Assembly (NCBI RefSeq): GCF_022815605.1
Contig: NZ_JALGRP010000003.1
Location: forward strand, 62,001-126,000
DNA: 64,000 bases
DNA from: Microbacterium sp. VKM Ac-2923
GTDB lineage: Bacteria; Actinomycetota; Actinomycetes; Actinomycetales; Microbacteriaceae
Direction: 5' to 3'
A program made the translations under genes and the position numbers. Within the stretch, counting starts at the first letter, position 1, and each line of letters starts with the position of its first letter. This document shows positions 52,242 to 59,544 of the stretch, piece after piece. Below the pieces are notes generated by a model. That model ran no database searches and had not been told where the DNA came from. It was given only the letters and a program-made list of their open reading frames with translations.

Positions 52242-52793
52242 TCAGACGGCCTTGCCGAACTGGATCGCGCGCACGATCTGGAAGACGCCGAGGATCACGA
52301 GCGAGATTCCGATCAGCAGGAACAGCGTGACAGCGCCGAGGAGCGGCGAGAACAGCAGCACGATGCCCGCGAGGATGCTGATGATCGCGAAGAAGATCGT
52401 CCACGCCCGCGCCTTCGACCCGTGCCCGACTGTGGTGAGCGAGACGACGCCCTCGATGATCCACAGGATGCCGACGAGGGTGCCGATGAAGACGCCGAAC
52501 CACGCGGTCGTGGCCGAGAGGTTCGCGAACGAGAAGATGCCGGCGACGATGAACAGGACGCCGAGCACGAGGTAACCGATGCGGGACCAACCGGAGCGCC
52601 AGAACAGCCCGACGGCGATGTTCACGAGGCCCGCGATGATGACGTAGACCGAGAGGATCCCGACCGCCACCTCCGCGGTGCGGCCGGGCCAGACGAGGAT
52701 CAAGACGCCGATGACGAGCGAGAGGACTCCGCTGACGCCGAGCGCCGTGCGCACGGCTCCGATAGCGGGGTTGGACGTGGTGGCGGAAGACAT
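52242..52793 (-). CDS. DUF308/HdeD-family membrane protein
   Basis: A 183-residue protein with six hydrophobic helices arranged as three pairs, as in the HdeD/DUF308 family: LSLVIGVLILVWPGRTAEVA, VLFIVAGIFSFAN, WIIEGVVSLTTVGHG, and SPLLGAVTLFLLIG. E. coli HdeD is an acid-resistance membrane protein; the role in Actinobacteria is unknown. AAAGG precedes the ATG. A 20-bp palindrome overlapping its likely -10 box suggests repressor control. Confidence 0.85.
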   Translation of the reverse strand: MSSATTSNPAIGAVRTALGVSGVLSLVIGVLILVWPGRTAEVAVGILSVYVIIAGLVNIAVGLFWRSGWSRIGYLVLGVLFIVAGIFSFANLSATTAWFGVFIGTLVGILWIIEGVVSLTTVGHGSKARAWTIFFAIISILAGIVLLFSPLLGAVTLFLLIGISLVILGVFQIVRAIQFGKAV

Positions 52794-52822
52794 GGCGAGC
52801 CTTTCTGAATGAAACCTGAGAA

Positions 52823-52842
52823 CAGGTCTCACCTTAGACCTG
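52823..52842. promoter_or_regulatory. Palindromic operator of the DUF308 gene
   Basis: CAGGTCT (52823-52829) and AGACCTG (52836-52842) flank six bases. The minus-strand TAAGGT box lies inside the site and the related words CCTGAG and CTCAGG lie on both sides. A bound repressor would cover the -10 region. Confidence 0.6.
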
Positions 52843-52863
52843 AGGGTTTACGCGCGCGAGCCG

Positions 52864-53793
52864 TCACGTGGGGGAGTGCTGCAGCAGGAGGGCGACCGTG
52901 AAGAGGACGGGCAGGCATCCGAGGGTCGAGATGAAGACGACGTCGCGGGAGAGAATCTCGCCCACGCCGTACCGCTGCGCGAAGTTGAACACGTTCTGCG
53001 CCGTCGGCAGTGCCGCCAGCACGACCACGATGAAGATCTGGTCGTCGGGCAGGCCGAACAGGGTCGCAACACCCCAGGCCAATGCCGGCATGGCGAGGAG
53101 TTTGAGCACCGACGCGATGACGACGTCGACCCGGCGACCCGGCTCGGTGAGCACCCGTTGTCCGTAGAGCGACATGCCGTACGACATCAGCAGAACAGGC
53201 ACGCACGCGCCGGCGATGAGATGCAGGGGGTCGAAGACGATGGGCGGCAGGTCGACGTCGATCAGCGCCACCACCACGCCCAGGGCGGAAGCGATGAGCA
53301 TCGGGTTCTTCGCCGTCTGCAGCAGGATGCGCGCGATGTTGCGCGAGCCGGAGGTCGCGGCATCCAGGATCGACAGCGCGATCGGCATGAGCACGAGCAG
53401 CTGGAAGAGGATGACGGGAGCCGAGTACGCGGCGTTTCCGAGCATGTACAGCGAGATCGGGATGCCGATGTTGTTGCTGTTCACCTGCCCCGCCGACAAA
53501 GCGCCGATGACCGTCTCACCGACTCGGCGTCGCAGGATCAGAGCCGAGATCAGCGCGTACAGGGCGATGATGACCGCCGCGGTGATCATCGACACCGGCA
53601 GGAGGGCCGAGAACAGCGTCGCCACGTCGGCCTTCGCGAGCACCGTGAACAGCAGGAACGGCGACAACACGTAGAAGGTCAGCCGGCTCAGCACGTGCCG
53701 CGCGTGGGGCCCCAGCAGATCGATGCGCGCGATGACGTAACCGACGACGACGGCCAGGCCGACGACCGCGAAGCCGGTGAGCACGCCCGTCAT
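52864..53793 (-). CDS. AEC-family transporter
   Basis: A 309-residue permease with about ten helices in two inverted repeats (VLTGFAVVGLAVVVGYVIAR, GALSAGQVNSNNIGIPISLY, then GACVPVLLMSYGMSLYG and LAALPTAQNVFNFAQRYGVG). The QVNSNNIG and PTAQNVFNFA segments form the crossover motif. Auxin-efflux-carrier-like bacterial proteins move malate, malonate or amino acids; the substrate is not shown here. A second ATG lies upstream but ATG 53793 (MTGVLTGFA) fits the first helix. It lies upstream of the DUF308 gene. Confidence 0.88.
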   Translation of the reverse strand: MTGVLTGFAVVGLAVVVGYVIARIDLLGPHARHVLSRLTFYVLSPFLLFTVLAKADVATLFSALLPVSMITAAVIIALYALISALILRRRVGETVIGALSAGQVNSNNIGIPISLYMLGNAAYSAPVILFQLLVLMPIALSILDAATSGSRNIARILLQTAKNPMLIASALGVVVALIDVDLPPIVFDPLHLIAGACVPVLLMSYGMSLYGQRVLTEPGRRVDVVIASVLKLLAMPALAWGVATLFGLPDDQIFIVVVLAALPTAQNVFNFAQRYGVGEILSRDVVFISTLGCLPVLFTVALLLQHSPT

Positions 53794-53931
53794 GCGCGGT
53801 GGCGCCGTTCGCGACGGGTGGGTGAGTCGGGCATCGGTTCGAGCGTACCGGGAGTCCGTTCGTTGGACGGATGCCGATGGCTCGTCGTCCCTGGCTCCTC
53901 GGGGTCGCTGCGGCCTGAACCGGGTAAGCCG

Positions 53932-53945
53932 ATAATGCACATTAT
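53932..53945. promoter_or_regulatory. AT-rich palindrome upstream of the AEC transporter
   Basis: ATAATG and CATTAT flank CA, giving a perfect 14-bp dyad, 139 bp before the transporter start. In sequence of this GC content such a run is conspicuous and suggests a regulator-binding site. Confidence 0.45.
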
Positions 53946-54012
53946 GTCAGTTTGAACGCGCGGATGCGTGACCGACGATGCGCCCCTCCTCGTCCGCCCC
54001 CGCGACGAACCG

Positions 54013-54381
54013 CTAGCGCCGACCGCTTCGTCGATCCCTGTCGAGCGACTTCCATTGCAGGAAGGTGCAGAGGTTGCTGGCGACGACGTACTCGGCGGCG
54101 AGGCTGGCGAGATCGTGCACCGACATTCCGAGGTCGGCGGGATGCTCGGTGAGAGTCAGCTCCCACATCGGGTCGTCGTAGCTCCGCGGCTTCATGAAGA
54201 TCGAGGCGGAGGCGTTGCGCAGACGCAGGATGACGAGCCCGGTGTCCTCGGTGTGCGTGTCTTCCTGCGGGGCGACCGTGATCGAGCCCGCAATGCAGTG
54301 CTCTTCCCGTTCGAACTCCTTCACCCACTCCTCGAGCTGCTCACGGGAGCGGCGGGGCGGCGAGTCTTCCAACGGGTGCAT
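54013..54381 (-). CDS. Hypothetical protein, 122 residues
   Basis: A soluble, mixed-composition protein: an acidic N-terminal helix (REQLEEWVKEFEREEHC), a central beta region (LVILRLRNASASIFMKPRSY) and a helical end (ASLAAEYVVASNLCTFLQWK). I recognise no family. GATAAT, a good -10 box, lies 6 nt before ATG 54381, which fixes the start. It is divergent from another unknown gene at 54634 and contains two cysteines. No signal peptide or membrane helix. Confidence 0.7.
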   Translation of the reverse strand: MHPLEDSPPRRSREQLEEWVKEFEREEHCIAGSITVAPQEDTHTEDTGLVILRLRNASASIFMKPRSYDDPMWELTLTEHPADLGMSVHDLASLAAEYVVASNLCTFLQWKSLDRDRRSGRR

Positions 54382-54387
54382 GCTCGG

Positions 54388-54393
54388 ATTATC
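54388..54393 (-). promoter_or_regulatory. -10 box, leaderless promoter
   Basis: Minus-strand GATAAT lies 6 nt before the ATG of the 122-residue hypothetical gene. Confidence 0.55.
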
Positions 54394-54575
54394 GCATCCA
54401 CGTCGCCGAACTCCCCGATCCTTGTCTTCGTCCGGGTGAGTTGGCAAGGGGGGCGGCTGGGAGGGGATGCGGGTGACACGATGGTCACACGTCGTCCCTC
54501 GACGTGACGAACCCTGCAACGACGATCGTGCCTGGAGCACTGCGTCGGAGGTCCTGATGGGAATTCTCCCCCACC

Positions 54576-54596
54576 ACTCGACAGAGAGTGTCGAGT
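54576..54596. promoter_or_regulatory. Perfect hairpin upstream of a hypothetical gene
   Basis: ACTCGACA (54576-54583) and TGTCGAGT (54589-54596) form an 8-bp stem with a 5-nt loop, 37 bp before the next start. It may be an operator or an RNA element. Confidence 0.5.
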
Positions 54597-54633
54597 ACGA
54601 AGACGGTGCGCGCGTGCACCTCCTGGTGCGTGC

Positions 54634-54942
54634 ATGGTGAACAGCATCGAGCGAGTGCACCTCACCGTTGACAGCATCACGTACGCTCTCGGTCCGCTCG
54701 AGAGCCTCGACGATCTTCGAAGTCAGGTTCTGCGTGCCGCTCGCGCGGCGGGCGGATTCCTGAACGTCACCGTCGACGGCGGGCAGCGTTTGAGTTTCTT
54801 CGTGACGGCGGCGACCTCGATCGTCATCGCCGTGGACACCGTTCGACTGCACGCGAACACCGCGGACGGAGATCGACCGACCTACCACCCCGAAGTCGTC
54901 GGAGACTACGACGACGGCGACGTCCCCTTCGACGTCATCTGA
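54634..54942 (+). CDS. Hypothetical protein, 102 residues
   Basis: A soluble protein of unknown function. It has a beta-rich N-terminus (RVHLTVDSITYALGPLE), a helix (LDDLRSQVLRAARAAGG), then VTVDGGQRLSFFVTAATSIV and an acidic end (EVVGDYDDGDVPFDVI). No known motif is visible. ATG 54634 is followed one codon later by a GTG, so the start may shift by one residue. It is divergent from the 122-residue unknown gene. Confidence 0.65.
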   Translation: MVNSIERVHLTVDSITYALGPLESLDDLRSQVLRAARAAGGFLNVTVDGGQRLSFFVTAATSIVIAVDTVRLHANTADGDRPTYHPEVVGDYDDGDVPFDVI

Positions 54943-55021
54943 CGGCGGCCGGGAGGTGTCCGCCGCCCTTTTTGCGAGTGGTGAGGCGGCGTTCGACTCC
55001 CCCGTCGCGCCGGCCGGACGG

Positions 55022-55504
55022 TCAACGCAGCACCTCGACCAGGACGATCCACGAGATCATCAGGGCCACCGCGATCGATGTCAGGGCGCCGATGGCGAGG
55101 GCGACGAGTCCCGCATCCGGCAACCCCGTCAGCAGCAGGACGCCGCCGATGGCATACGTGGCCGGAACGAGGAATCCCAACCCGCTCTTCAGGCTGCGCA
55201 GGCGGTTCAGCGGGTCGCGATCGGCGAGGATCCGGCGGGTCGCGTCGACCGCGAACGCCGCGGCGATCAGGGCTCCGACGGATGCAGCGACGCCGTGGAC
55301 GCCCGCGGGTAGCCCCGGCGCCAATCCGAGTGCGCAGATGACGAGGGCGAGCACCAGGCCCGAAATGGCCGTGCCGAGACGAGCGGTGAGCGCCGGCGCC
55401 TTGACGATCTCGCCGATGTTGACGCTCGCCGCGACGATCACCAGACCCGCGAGCGCCGCGGTGGCACCGACGAGCGCGACGTTGAACTCGTTCCAGTCGC
55501 CCAT
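55022..55504 (-). CDS. Hypothetical membrane protein, 160 residues
   Basis: A small membrane protein with four to five hydrophobic segments (VALVGATAALAGLVIVAASV, LGTAISGLVLALVICALGL, GVAASVGALIAAAFAV, and two near the C-terminus). A short polar loop, TRRILADRDPLNRLRSL, separates the halves. Topology suggests an integral inner-membrane protein; I do not recognise the family. ATG 55504 lies 6 nt after TAGCAT. Confidence 0.72.
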   Translation of the reverse strand: MGDWNEFNVALVGATAALAGLVIVAASVNIGEIVKAPALTARLGTAISGLVLALVICALGLAPGLPAGVHGVAASVGALIAAAFAVDATRRILADRDPLNRLRSLKSGLGFLVPATYAIGGVLLLTGLPDAGLVALAIGALTSIAVALMISWIVLVEVLR

Positions 55505-55510
55505 GATCGG

Positions 55511-55516
55511 ATGCTA
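55511..55516 (-). promoter_or_regulatory. -10 box, leaderless promoter
   Basis: Minus-strand TAGCAT lies 6 nt before the ATG of the 160-residue membrane protein gene. Confidence 0.55.
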
Positions 55517-55559
55517 GCGCTCCGCGCACGGCGCCGTCATCCTCCGAGGACGCCGTCAC

Positions 55560-55565
55560 TACGCT
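55560..55565 (+). promoter_or_regulatory. -10 box, leaderless promoter
   Basis: TACGCT lies 6 nt before the ATG of the 56-codon gene. Together with the minus-strand TAGCAT it gives two divergent leaderless promoters 44 bp apart. Confidence 0.55.
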
Positions 55566-55571
55566 GGTCGC

Positions 55572-55742
55572 ATGCCCGACGATGATTCCGAGACGCAGGA
55601 GGAGCGCGCTCTCCGCGCGATCGCCAACATGCAGGCCGGCGCCGACATCCCCGACGAGGCCCTGCGACTCTCGAACGACTACACCGACCGGCAGACACGC
55701 CGGCTGAAGCTCTGGCTCGCGCGGATGACCGGACGCGGGTGA
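55572..55742 (+). CDS. Small hypothetical protein, 56 residues
   Basis: A short frame from ATG 55572 to TGA 55742, beginning MPDDDSETQEERALRAIANM and ending WLARMTGRG. It has an acidic first third and a basic, helical last third (TDRQTRRLKLWLARM). No family recognised. The codon usage is like that of neighbours (third position mostly C or G) and the promoter box is correctly placed, which supports a real gene. Confidence 0.65.
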   Translation: MPDDDSETQEERALRAIANMQAGADIPDEALRLSNDYTDRQTRRLKLWLARMTGRG

Positions 55743-55760
55743 CCTGCGCGCGGTCGCCGG

Positions 55761-56573
55761 TCACTCCCCCGAGCGCACCCACCCCGAAGTGACGCCCAAC
55801 ACCCGGGCGCCGTCGAGATCCGCCAGCGACAGGCTGGCGAAGCGCGCCGCCGCCTCGGACGTCTGCCAGCGGAATCGCGGCGCGGACGTGGTCGCCGCTT
55901 CCACCACCGTCTTCGCGGCATCCTCCGCCGACTGCGCGGACGCGAAGGACCGGGCCGCGCGGTCGAGGTAGGCCTGCTGCTGGCTGGCGTAGGGACCGGC
56001 GGGCGCGCGGTGGGCCGACTCCGTGAACGACGAGGCGACGGCGGCCGGCTCGACGATCGACACCTCGACGCCGAAGGGGGCGACCACCGGGGCGAGCGAC
56101 TGCATGAGGCCCTCGACGGCGAACTTCGCTCCGCAGTACGCGTCGGCGAACGGCTGCCCCACCGCTCCCCCGACGCTCGTCACCGTGACGATGCGGCCGT
56201 TCCTGCGCTCGCGCATTCCGGGGAGCACCAGTCGAGTGAGCCGCGCGACCGAGAGGTAGTTCGTCTCGAGTTGCTCCTGCAGGTCGGCGTCGGTCAGCTG
56301 TTCGAGCGTTCCGACGGCGCCGCGGCCGGCGTTGTTGATGAGGATGTCGACGCGATCCACCGCGTCGACGAGCGCCCGCGCGGCCGCGGCATCCGTGACG
56401 TCCAACGAGCGGATGTCGAGCTCGACACCGGCGTCGGATGCCGCGGCGCGCAGGGCGTCGGCGCGCGAGGCATCGCGCACGGTGGCGACCACCTCGATCC
56501 CCGACTGTGCGAGTCCGACGGCCGTGTGGAGGCCGATGCCGCTGGAGGTGCCGGTGACGATCGCGAGGGTCAT
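55761..56573 (-). CDS. SDR-family oxidoreductase
   Basis: A 270-residue classical SDR. NAD(P) motif AIVTGTSSGIGLHTAV, NNAG in ILINNAGRGAVG, serine in VTVTSVGGAVG, and catalytic YxxxK as YCGAKFAVEG are all intact. The Arg/Ser pattern after strand 2 (TVRDASRAD) suggests NADP preference. The C-terminal part from FRWQTSEAAARF on resembles the common dehydrogenase/reductase annotation with unknown substrate. It sits upstream of the lipoprotein gene's stop in the same direction. Confidence 0.9.
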   Translation of the reverse strand: MTLAIVTGTSSGIGLHTAVGLAQSGIEVVATVRDASRADALRAAASDAGVELDIRSLDVTDAAAARALVDAVDRVDILINNAGRGAVGTLEQLTDADLQEQLETNYLSVARLTRLVLPGMRERRNGRIVTVTSVGGAVGQPFADAYCGAKFAVEGLMQSLAPVVAPFGVEVSIVEPAAVASSFTESAHRAPAGPYASQQQAYLDRAARSFASAQSAEDAAKTVVEAATTSAPRFRWQTSEAAARFASLSLADLDGARVLGVTSGWVRSGE

Positions 56574-56619
56574 GTGGACATCGTGTCGCAGACCGATCTG
56601 CGTGGGCTGTGCATCTTCG

Positions 56620-57117
56620 CTAGTCCCCCACCCGCTTCACCTGGATGAGAAAGGCCCCCGGCTCGCGGTCGCTGTCGAGATCGATGCGCAGACCGCGGTC
56701 CGCCACCTCGACGGGCAGGGCCGTCACCGCACCGCACGAGAACGGGACGGGGTCGCCGATCGCGGTGCCGGTGGCCGTCCAGAGAGAGGCGGTCACCGTC
56801 TGCGGACCCGCGCAGCGGAGGGTCACGTCGTAGACGCCGGGCTCGACCGTGCGGTTCTCGTTGCGGAACGGCGCCACACCTCCGGGATCGCCGAACGTGC
56901 CCCACGATTGCCAGACGTACTCGCCGACCTCCGCGGCGGAGACCACGTCGTCGAACGTCCCCGCCCAGGCATCCGGGGTGGACGTCGTCGGCGCGGACGT
57001 GGGTGCCGGGGTTGTGGGAGGAGCCACATCGTCCTCTCCCCCGGTGCACCCGGCCAGGGCGAGCCCCGCGACCACGACGGTCGCGGTGGCGAAGAGACGC
57101 GCGGTCGATGTCGGCAT
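56620..57117 (-). CDS. Hypothetical lipoprotein, 165 residues
   Basis: A signal peptide ending in a lipobox (VVAGLALAGCTGG, Cys near residue 24) is followed by a Pro/Thr-rich linker (PPTTPAPTSAPTTSTPDA) and a beta-rich domain of about 110 residues with two cysteines (RCAG and FSCG), probably a disulfide. It should be anchored to the outer face of the membrane. No enzyme motif is seen. ATG 57117 lies 6 nt after TAGGAT. Confidence 0.8.
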   Translation of the reverse strand: MPTSTARLFATATVVVAGLALAGCTGGEDDVAPPTTPAPTSAPTTSTPDAWAGTFDDVVSAAEVGEYVWQSWGTFGDPGGVAPFRNENRTVEPGVYDVTLRCAGPQTVTASLWTATGTAIGDPVPFSCGAVTALPVEVADRGLRIDLDSDREPGAFLIQVKRVGD

Positions 57118-57123
57118 CCGCCG

Positions 57124-57129
57124 ATCCTA
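57124..57129 (-). promoter_or_regulatory. -10 box, leaderless promoter
   Basis: Minus-strand TAGGAT lies 6 nt before the ATG of the lipoprotein gene. Confidence 0.6.
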
Positions 57130-57176
57130 GGCACCCGTACGTGTCCTGGCCAGACCCGCGCGCGGGCGTGCGAGGA

Positions 57177-57941
57177 CTACTCGCCCGGTGTCAGCTCCAC
57201 CCACTGCCCGCCGAACTTCGCCGCACGACCATCGCCCGAGGAGGTGCCCGCGAGGCGCCGACGCACCCAGGGGCCCACGTGCTCGCGATAATACGCCGAG
57301 CCCTTCAGACGGTCGATCTCCGGGATCTCGCGCAGGCGCCACCACTCCCCCGGAGGGGTGAACCCGACCGCCTCGATGACACGCGCAGCAACGCGGTGGT
57401 GTCCGCGGGCGTTCATGTGCAGCCGGTCGACCGACCAGTAATCGCCGCCCGCCAACTCGCGGTCGAACCAGTTGTAGGCGGTGATGACGTCGGTCCGCGA
57501 TGCGAGCCGCTCTTCGACCGCGCTCGACAGTCGATCGCCCCGCACCTGCAGCACGCGACCGAGCGGGAGCCCCGCCGAGGGATTCGCACCCGACAGCACG
57601 ATCAGCTGCACGCCTTCTTCGTCGCACCGCCGAAGCACGTGCGCGAAGATCCCGACGATGCGCTCCAGGTCCGCGCGCGGGCGCAGCATGTCGTTGCCCC
57701 CGCCATTGAACGACAGGTGCGTCGGTCGTAGCGCCAGCGCGGGCTCGAGCTGCTGGTCGACGATCGGCTCGATCAACTTGCCGCGGATCGCGAGGTTGGC
57801 GTACTGGATCGGCTCGCCGGCGGCATCCGCCCATCCCTGGGCCGCCAGGTCGGCCCACCCCCGGACGGTGCCGTCGGGCAGTTCGTCGCCGACTCCTTCG
57901 GTGAACGAGTCGCCGATCGCGACGTAGCGGACGGATGCCAT
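57177..57941 (-). CDS. SGNH/GDSL hydrolase, copy 2
   Basis: A 254-residue SGNH-fold esterase. Blocks: VAIGDSFTEGVGD (Ser), ANLAIRGKL (Gly), FNGGGNDML (Asn), and DRLHMNARGHHRVA (Asp-His). Shared segments such as RGKLI, QLEPALALRP and RGWADL show that it is a paralogue of the gene at 27896-28756; this one is shorter and lacks the N-terminal extension. No signal peptide. ATG 57941 lies 6 nt after TAGGCT. Confidence 0.88.
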   Translation of the reverse strand: MASVRYVAIGDSFTEGVGDELPDGTVRGWADLAAQGWADAAGEPIQYANLAIRGKLIEPIVDQQLEPALALRPTHLSFNGGGNDMLRPRADLERIVGIFAHVLRRCDEEGVQLIVLSGANPSAGLPLGRVLQVRGDRLSSAVEERLASRTDVITAYNWFDRELAGGDYWSVDRLHMNARGHHRVAARVIEAVGFTPPGEWWRLREIPEIDRLKGSAYYREHVGPWVRRRLAGTSSGDGRAAKFGGQWVELTPGE

Positions 57942-57947
57942 GCCCCG

Positions 57948-57953
57948 AGCCTA
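57948..57953 (-). promoter_or_regulatory. -10 box, leaderless promoter
   Basis: Minus-strand TAGGCT lies 6 nt before the ATG of the second SGNH hydrolase gene. Confidence 0.65.
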
Positions 57954-58032
57954 CGTGGGCCGCCGCCGCCGCCCTGTCAGGGCCGGATTTCGGGGTTTGG
58001 GGCGTCTATCGCGCTTCGAGGCGGGATTCGCC

Positions 58033-58179
58033 CGCCCCGAACGGCCGAAGTCGCCCCGAACCAGAAACGCTCGCGTGTACGGGGGCCGGGGCGCCCCGCT
58101 TCCGCGGATCGGGTTCGAGGCGGATCGGTGATTGCGGGGCGGAATTCTCACGCCCCGACCGGTGGAACGCGCCCCGAAC
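58033..58179. repeat. CGCCCCGAAC short direct repeats
   Basis: CGCCCCGAAC occurs at 58033, 58052 and 58170, with CGCCCCGACC at 58151, in a 256-bp spacer upstream of the second SGNH gene. They may be regulator half sites or relics of tandem duplication. Confidence 0.4.
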
Positions 58180-58197
58180 GTCGGCAACTGACGTCGG

Positions 58198-59544
58198 CTA
58201 CGCGAGCGACCGCCCGCGCTGCTCGCGCACGAAGAGCGCCGCGACCACCGCGACGGCGAAGAACGCCGCGAACACGACGAACAGCAGCGGCGCCCCACCG
58301 ACGCCGAGCAGCGGGGGCACGGCGAGAGGAGCGAGGATCGACGCGATGCGACCCACCCCGGCGGCCCAACCGGCGCCCGTCGCCCGCAGGGCTGTGGGAT
58401 AGGTCTCCGGTGTCACCGCGTACAGGGCGCCCCACGCGCCGAGGTTGAAGAACGACAGCATCATGCCGGTCGCGATCACCGCCACCTCTCCCGACGCGGT
58501 CCCGAACAGCACCGCCGCCACCGCGGACCCCGCGAGGAAGGTCGCGAGCGTCGCTCGCCGCCCCCACGCCTCGATGAGCCACGCCGCCAGGGCGTATCCG
58601 GGCAGCTGCGCGAGCGTGATGATGAGAGTGAAGCCGAAGGAACGCACGAGGTCGTACCCCTGGGCGACGAGGATCGTCGGGATCCAGATGAACGCGCCGT
58701 AGTACGAGAAGTTCACGCAGAACCACAGCACCCACAGGCTCGCGGTGCGGGCGCGGAGAGCCGGAGCCCACAGCGCGCGGACGCGCGGGCGAGCGGCGGG
58801 AACGGATGCCGCGACGCCCTCCGTCGAGGCTTCCAGGGTGATGCGACCCGCGGCCGCCTCGAGGTTGCGCACGATGACGATCGCCTCGGCATTCCGACCC
58901 CGCGATGCGAGCCAGCGCGGGGACTCGGGAAGGCCCCACCGCACGATCAGGGCGTAGACCGCGGGGATCGCGCCGAGCGCGAACGCCCAGCGCCAGCCGT
59001 CGGCCGAGGCCGGCACCACGAGGTACCCGATCACCGCGGCGGCGGTCCACCCCACTGCCCAGAACGCCTCGAGGAACACGATGACCCGGCCCCGCATACG
59101 CGCCGGCGCGAACTCGCTGACGTAGGTCGAGGCGACGGGGAGCTCCGCGCCCAGGCCGAGTCCCACGATGAAGCGCAGCACGAGCAGGGCGGCGAGACCT
59201 CCCGCGAGCGCACTGGCCCCCGTCGCGAGACCGTAGACGAGCAGGGTCAAGGCGAAGACGTGACGTCGGCCGAAACGATCGGCGAGGAGTCCTCCGACGC
59301 TGGCGCCGATCGCCATTCCGGCGAAACCAGCTGATGCGATCCACGACGCCTCGGTCGGGGCCAGCTGCCACTGCACGCTGAGCGCCGCGATGACGAACGA
59401 GATGAGCCCGACGTCCATGGCATCCAGGGCCCACCCCAGACCCGATCCGCCGAGGATCCGCCCGTGCCGCCGCGTGAACGGGAGCGCGTCGAGGCGGTCG
59501 GACACCCGGAGCGTGTCGGTCGTCGCACTCACCGGCGACGTCAC
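58198..59544 (-). CDS. MFS transporter
   Basis: A 448-residue major-facilitator permease with twelve helices. The loop 2-3 motif DRFGRRHVF and its counterpart (EAWGRRATL) in the second half, PESPRWLASRG after helix 6, and PETYPTALRATG in the C-terminal half place it in the sugar/organic-acid (SP or AAHS-like) group. It probably imports an aromatic or organic acid, but the substrate is not known. GTG 59544 overlaps the stop of the LLM gene by GTGA, so the two form an operon. Confidence 0.88.
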   Translation of the reverse strand: MTSPVSATTDTLRVSDRLDALPFTRRHGRILGGSGLGWALDAMDVGLISFVIAALSVQWQLAPTEASWIASAGFAGMAIGASVGGLLADRFGRRHVFALTLLVYGLATGASALAGGLAALLVLRFIVGLGLGAELPVASTYVSEFAPARMRGRVIVFLEAFWAVGWTAAAVIGYLVVPASADGWRWAFALGAIPAVYALIVRWGLPESPRWLASRGRNAEAIVIVRNLEAAAGRITLEASTEGVAASVPAARPRVRALWAPALRARTASLWVLWFCVNFSYYGAFIWIPTILVAQGYDLVRSFGFTLIITLAQLPGYALAAWLIEAWGRRATLATFLAGSAVAAVLFGTASGEVAVIATGMMLSFFNLGAWGALYAVTPETYPTALRATGAGWAAGVGRIASILAPLAVPPLLGVGGAPLLFVVFAAFFAVAVVAALFVREQRGRSLA

